Shown one piece after another: positions 58,012-64,000 of a stretch of 64,000 nt of DNA (position 1 is the stretch's first letter; each line of letters begins with the position of its first letter). Under the pieces are notes generated by a model, which had not been told where the DNA came from, ran no database searches, and saw nothing but the letters and a program-made list of their open reading frames with translations. The stretch covers positions 21,498,501-21,562,500 of the forward strand of contig NC_089046.1 of the NCBI RefSeq assembly GCF_034140825.1. Direction: 5' to 3'. Origin of the DNA: Oryza sativa Japonica Group. Taxonomy: Eukaryota > Streptophyta > Magnoliopsida > Poales > Poaceae. The position numbers were made by a program, and so were the translations under genes.

Positions 58012-59547
58012 ATGGCCAAGAAGAAATCCTCCGCCGCCGCCGCCGCCGCCGCCGCCAACGGCAACGGCCACCACGCCGCCGCCGACGGCATCGTCGTCAA
58101 CGGCAACGGGTTCCACGCGGAGGCGATGGAGGTGGAGAAGCAGGGGGGCGACCAGAAGGCGGAGAAGCTCAAGGCCCTCAACTCCATCCTCCTCAAGGAG
58201 GCAGCGGACCGGCGGGGGCAGGTGGCGGCGCTCACCAGCCGCCTCGACGAGCTCTCCGCGGACGACGCGGCGCTGGCCGCCGCCGAGCGCGCCGTGGCGC
58301 AGGCCGCGCTCGCGGCGCCCCTCCGCGCCGCCGCCGACGAGGTCTCCGCGCTCCGCGCCCGCCTCGCCGCCGTCGAGGGCTCCCTCCGGTCCGCCGAATC
58401 GAGAGGGGCGTCCGAGGCGGCCGCCAAGGACGAGGCCAACGCGCGCCTCGAGGCCGTCGCCGAGGAGAAGGGCCATGTCCTGAAGCTTCTCCGCGCGAAG
58501 GAGGCGGAGGTGGCGTCCGTGTCCCACAAGGTCTCGAAATTGGAGGCCATGGTGGCGCAGCTGGAGAGGAACAACTCCGCGCTGTTCGGTGAGAAGGATG
58601 AACTGGCGAAGCAATTGGAGGTCACGAAGGAGGAGATTCGGATGGTGTCAGACCAGAAGGCCGCGGTGGAGAGGAGTTTGGGCGAGCTCAAGAACACGGC
58701 GCAGGCGGACCAGATTGAAATGGAGGAGAAAGTGAAGGCGAAAGTGGAGGAATTGAAGGTGTTGGGTGCCAAGAAGGCGGAGATGGATGCGAGGGTGGTG
58801 TCTTTGGAGGCGGAGCTCAAAGCTGCTGTGGCTAAGAGAGGGGAATTGGAGGCTGATGCCGTGGCGAAGAAGGGGGAATTCGATATGGTGAAGGGCAAAA
58901 ACGATAGGCTTCGTTCGGAGGTCGCGACAGCAGTGAAGAAGCATCGCGCATCTGAGGCAGAGGTTGAGAGGCTCTGCGCGGAATTGGGCGTGCTGACAAA
59001 GGAGAAGGAGGCAGCTGCCAAGGCGTTTGATGCTGAGAAGGCGGGTATCATGAGGGAATTTGGGGAGCTCAAGCAGAAGGTGGAGGAAATCCAGGCCAGC
59101 AAGGGAGCGGCCGAGGAAGCAGGGCGTGAGAAGGACGCTCAAGCTGTTAAGCTCAGAAATGAATTGAAGGAGCTCCATGTCTCCATGTCGCAGCTCCAAG
59201 CATCCTGTGATGAGCTCGATACGAAGCGCTCGCTCCTGAATGATGAGAAGAATTCTGTTCAGGAGGCACTGGATGCTGAGAAGGCTGAAGCGTGCAAGCT
59301 GAAGTCGAAAATTGAGGCTATTGAGAACTGCAATGTTGAGAAGGACGGTGAGATTGGGAAGCTGAAGGTGGCACTGATGGAAAAGAGGGAGAAGATCGAT
59401 GTTCTAATCAAGGACATCGAGCAGCTGAATCTCGAAGTGGCTGAGGCACATAGGAAGAGGAAGGGTGGCATTTGGGCTTGGCTATATGCGGCTACGACTA
59501 CCATGGTGGCTGCCATCTCCTTCATCTATGCCACCAAGTCCCGGTGA
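58012..59547 (+). CDS. Tail-anchored coiled-coil protein, PMD (peroxisomal and mitochondrial division factor)-like, 511 aa
   Basis: Single exon, ATG at 58012 (context CCCAATGGCC). The N-terminus is Lys/Ala-rich with a polyalanine run and NGNG repeats (residues 1-45). From about residue 50 to 480 the protein is an almost unbroken heptad-rich coiled coil (for example ELKAAVAKRGELEADAVAKK, QAVKLRNELKELHVSMSQL). The last 27 residues are GGIWAWLYAATTTMVAAISF then IYATKSR: one membrane segment with a short basic tail, the classic tail anchor. This layout is that of plant PMD1/PMD2, outer-surface proteins of peroxisomes and mitochondria that promote their division; sequence similarity is mostly coiled-coil, so a different tail-anchored tether is possible. 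A promoter-plus-5' duplicate lies at 48640-49253. No damage. Confidence 0.75.
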   Translation: MAKKKSSAAAAAAAANGNGHHAAADGIVVNGNGFHAEAMEVEKQGGDQKAEKLKALNSILLKEAADRRGQVAALTSRLDELSADDAALAAAERAVAQAALAAPLRAAADEVSALRARLAAVEGSLRSAESRGASEAAAKDEANARLEAVAEEKGHVLKLLRAKEAEVASVSHKVSKLEAMVAQLERNNSALFGEKDELAKQLEVTKEEIRMVSDQKAAVERSLGELKNTAQADQIEMEEKVKAKVEELKVLGAKKAEMDARVVSLEAELKAAVAKRGELEADAVAKKGEFDMVKGKNDRLRSEVATAVKKHRASEAEVERLCAELGVLTKEKEAAAKAFDAEKAGIMREFGELKQKVEEIQASKGAAEEAGREKDAQAVKLRNELKELHVSMSQLQASCDELDTKRSLLNDEKNSVQEALDAEKAEACKLKSKIEAIENCNVEKDGEIGKLKVALMEKREKIDVLIKDIEQLNLEVAEAHRKRKGGIWAWLYAATTTMVAAISFIYATKSR

Positions 59548-61787
59548 AGGACTTACACTTTTCTTTTTGCTATGTTCCGTTTTCTGTTTACATGCTTATC
59601 AGTATGCAACTCGATATGATAAGGTTGCTATCTCGCTGAATTACTCTATGATGGTGATTGGCTGCCACTATGCAATGAAGTGAAACTTTTGCTTATGTTC
59701 TGATGTGTGTGTGCTGTGTTCTTTGTTCCTGTTCATCTGGGGTGCATTTTATCTTTGAGAGATCGTTTCCGTTGTGTAGTTTACTGGATTGCCTTTGTGG
59801 AATTATTAATATACACGCGACAATAAATTGAAGTAGGCTTTTCTCCTTTAATAGCTACTATAGTTACTGTCGTCCACTTGTCCTGCATCCATGTTCGTAT
59901 GGTAGAATCATCTGAGTGTCGTCAAAGATGGTTTTGTTTCTCATTAGGTAATGCTTAAAGAATAGTTACTGCATTGCATACAGATTGTAAAGAATGCCAA
60001 ATACGGGACAAGTTAGTGATGAACTGTCTCTCTGCTTTTTAGAGTATTACAGACTATGTGCCTCTTTTCTGTTTTTATTATTGACCATTACTAGTTTACC
60101 GGCATAATGAATTAAGCTATCCAGAGGTATATGACACACGGTATCTCTTTGTCAATGAGTTGCCATGTGATTATTTACTCCTTGCTTAGTTGGATGCATG
60201 AAACTGGTTGCTGCTGGAATTTCCAACCAAATTACCGGTTTAATTCAACCAGCAAGGTATAGACCTGTACAGACAAAATACAATTTAAAACCTCTAAAAA
60301 GAGAATATGGTCTTAAAATGGTAGAATGAGAATGAGGTATCTTGCAATGGTAGTCAGATGTTCAACCTCCAGAACAAAATTTACTTTGCCTTTATGCACT
60401 GTGCAGTGAAGTGGAGTTCTGCTTACATTCTGCTATTCGTTGTATTCTTGATTTAACTGTAAGATTCTATGGTATTAATTGATCTCTACAATGTTGAGTA
60501 GTGTCTGCCTATGAAGGACATTCAGAAAATTAATCTGTAACAAGATTTTTAGGTTCGACTTGTGCTAACTTCTTGGATTCTAGGTTTGATACAAGTGTTA
60601 TCAATACTGTACTGCTGTGTACTAGGGTTCATGAAAGTAGCTCCAAAGAATCTTCAGCACTCAATTGTTTAATCTGACTTGATCTGCATTGGTGCATCTA
60701 ATTGTTCATGCTTGAACTATGAAGTTCACATCGCCAGGTTGTATTGTTGTGATGCTTACAGAACAGTTCCTACTAATACAAAGTAACAAAGATAGTTCAA
60801 TTAAATGACAATGGGAGTACAATGTACAGTTATTGCCTCTCAGTCAGGTGTATTCATCAACATAAGTGTGGCTTTCACTTTGAACCTGTATTGTGTTTCT
60901 GAAAAGATGAATTCTTCTTTTAATATAATAACTGGTACTCAGTAGTACTGTGCAAAACCTGGTACTCAGTAGTTTAAATAATTTAACCACGGAGAGAGTA
61001 CTATATGCCGATCTTCTGATAATGGTAAACGAGCTTCTGATTTTTGGGACGGAGGGAGTACGGCAGTTAGGTCTGTCAGAACAACAAACTGAGAATTACA
61101 GAAGATCCAGACCAACAAACTGATCATTCACGTTCACCTAGTGAACCAATGTTCAGGACTACAAAAGTTTCAGATTCTCTCCAAGTACTCCTACTTTAAA
61201 GCGCAAGAATATCCCCCATTCTTCCCTAATTTATTGGCGTAAAAGACTAATCTGATTTCTCCATCCTCAACAGTTGAAAGAACCAACTAGTAGACCACAA
61301 GAGAATGCAATCCGTTGGCCGCTTCAGAAATGCAGAATCCTGAACTGATGAACACAATGGTATCTCACAGGCTAACACCAAGAATTTTCAGGCCGCATCA
61401 TCACATTGCCAAACCAAGATATTCAGAAACCTAGACTCAAGACCCATGTACTTTGAACCAATTGACACAGATTTACCCAAACAATGGAAAATTTTCAGAT
61501 TGCAATATTCTCATCTCAACAACCACCAAAAGTTCAGATGAATAACTTTCCAAATGCAGATAGCTATCAGGGCGTAGAAACGAGCATTCATTCATATATT
61601 CCATTCCATTCCAACAAGATTTCTCAAGCACCAAACCCATCACACCATCATCCAACCGTTCATCAAAACCTAACCTAACAACCTACAAAGGATGGATATT
61701 ACTAAGATGGGAGGGGGAAAAGAATCGGATCAAAGAACAGGGAGCAACAAGGTTCTTGATTCCGAGTAGCGGACCCAAGAGGGGATC
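59548..61787. other. Spacer between the coiled-coil and H2A.X genes
   Basis: 3' UTR of the coiled-coil gene, then AT-rich DNA. A worn Stowaway right end GGGACGGAGGGAGTA is at 61046-61060 with a related ACGGAGAGAGTA at 60991. The H2A.X 3' UTR occupies roughly the last 150-300 bases. No other gene is seen. Confidence 0.5.
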
Positions 61788-63540
<1,753 letters not shown>

Positions 63541-63581
63541 TGATCACGACGATTTCATCATCATTCAATCACCAACTAAAA

Positions 63582-64000
63582 TCATTTCCCGTTGACGGCC
63601 CTGCAGTTCTTCCGGATCTCGCCCTGGTCGCCGGTGAGCACGCCGACGCGGCCCATCTTGCGGACGGCGTTCTTGAACTCCCGGAGGAAGTAGTCCTGGT
63701 CGGTGAGGCCGTGGACGAGCGCGGCGGCGCGGCGGTCGGCGAGCAGCGCGGCGTCGGAGGCGAAGAGGCCCCGGCCGAGCTTGAGGTTGACGAAGTAGTG
63801 GGCGTCGAACCGGGCGGGGCTCCCGGGGTCCATGGGCACCGCGGTGGCGTTGTTCGACGGCGACCCGCACGCCGCCCGCAGCTGCGCGGCGTAGGCGGCG
63901 TTCAGCGACGGGTCGGCCGACGGCGCGGCGGCGCCGGTGAAGTTGAAGAGGCGGGCGCCGAAGAGGTTGCAGTGGCCCACGCCGATGGTGTGCGCCCCTG
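63582..64000 (-). CDS. Class III peroxidase, C-terminal part (runs off the window)
   Basis: Minus strand, stop at 63582-63584; the 5' part lies beyond 64000. The visible 138 or so codons start GAHTIGVGHCNLFGARLFNF, which holds the proximal haem histidine of secretory plant peroxidases and a disulphide cysteine. They continue with DPSLNAAYAAQLRAAC, the loop MDPGSPARFDAHYFVNLKLG (substrate and calcium site region, with the DxxYF-like motif), RGLFASDAALL and the end FKNAVRKMGRVGVLTGDQGE then IRKNCRAVN. These are all standard class III (EC 1.11.1.7) landmarks. Such enzymes are secreted to the apoplast or vacuole and oxidise phenolics with hydrogen peroxide. An intron acceptor may lie exactly at the window edge (CAG before GGGCGC), a usual intron site near GAHTIG in this family. 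Confidence 0.93.
   Translation of the reverse strand, partial: GAHTIGVGHCNLFGARLFNFTGAAAPSADPSLNAAYAAQLRAACGSPSNNATAVPMDPGSPARFDAHYFVNLKLGRGLFASDAALLADRRAAALVHGLTDQDYFLREFKNAVRKMGRVGVLTGDQGEIRKNCRAVNGK

Noticed and set aside
57894-58614. Arg/Gly-rich alternative frames over the coiled-coil gene start, both strands
   Set aside because: Shadows of the 511-residue frame, which alone has heptads and a tail anchor.

Overview
This is plant nuclear DNA, almost certainly Oryza (rice). The signs are intron-rich genes with GT-AG splicing, GC-rich 5' coding ends typical of grasses, dense Stowaway- and Tourist/Harbinger-like MITEs, Mutator-like elements carrying gene pieces, a Helitron with a rice-type 3' hairpin and Ty3/gypsy and copia remains. 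The order glutathione synthetase, ABP1, histone H2A.X, peroxidase recalls rice chromosome 12 (from memory; no search was run).

Layout. 1-6.1 kb: upstream DNA with a 113-bp TA microsatellite, an intronless BLE2-like armadillo/membrane protein gene, an A-rich minisatellite and a tRNA-Leu(UAA). 6.3-10.5 kb: an 8-exon gene for the mu subunit of AP-5. 11.9-16.2 kb: a 12-exon glutathione synthetase gene with one AT-AC (U12-type) intron. 16.2-24.6 kb: MITEs, a leucine-rich-repeat gene fragment and a damaged gene of unknown function whose introns host a solo LTR and a decayed hAT transposon. 26.2-27.0 kb: a Mutator-like element carrying an XPD-helicase fragment. 27.2-32.3 kb: a nest of LTR-retrotransposon fossils. 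32.5-34.3 kb: MITEs, one inserted in another. 34.5-35.8 kb: a DUF1618 gene.

36.8-44.5 kb: three tandem copies of auxin-binding protein 1: one decayed, one lacking its 5' exons, one intact with signal peptide, zinc ligands and C-terminal KDEL. A Helitron and a copia LTR remnant separate the first two. 45.3-55.5 kb: an array of at least six copies or relics of a small FAF-domain-like gene on the minus strand, interrupted by a second Mutator-like element that carries pieces of a lachrymatory-factor-synthase-like gene. A 5' copy of the downstream coiled-coil gene is also present. 56.8-57.6 kb: a third Mutator-like element. 58.0-59.5 kb: a tail-anchored coiled-coil gene resembling PMD division factors. 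61.8-62.3 kb: histone H2A.X (minus) with a textbook S-phase type I promoter element. 63.6-64.0 kb: the 3' end of a class III peroxidase gene (minus), running off the window.

The intact genes have unrelated housekeeping roles (vesicle adaptor, glutathione synthesis, ER auxin-binding protein, chromatin, organelle surface) and do not form a pathway. The unusual content is structural: local tandem duplication, gene capture by DNA transposons, nested insertions, and chimeras made where duplicated units joined.
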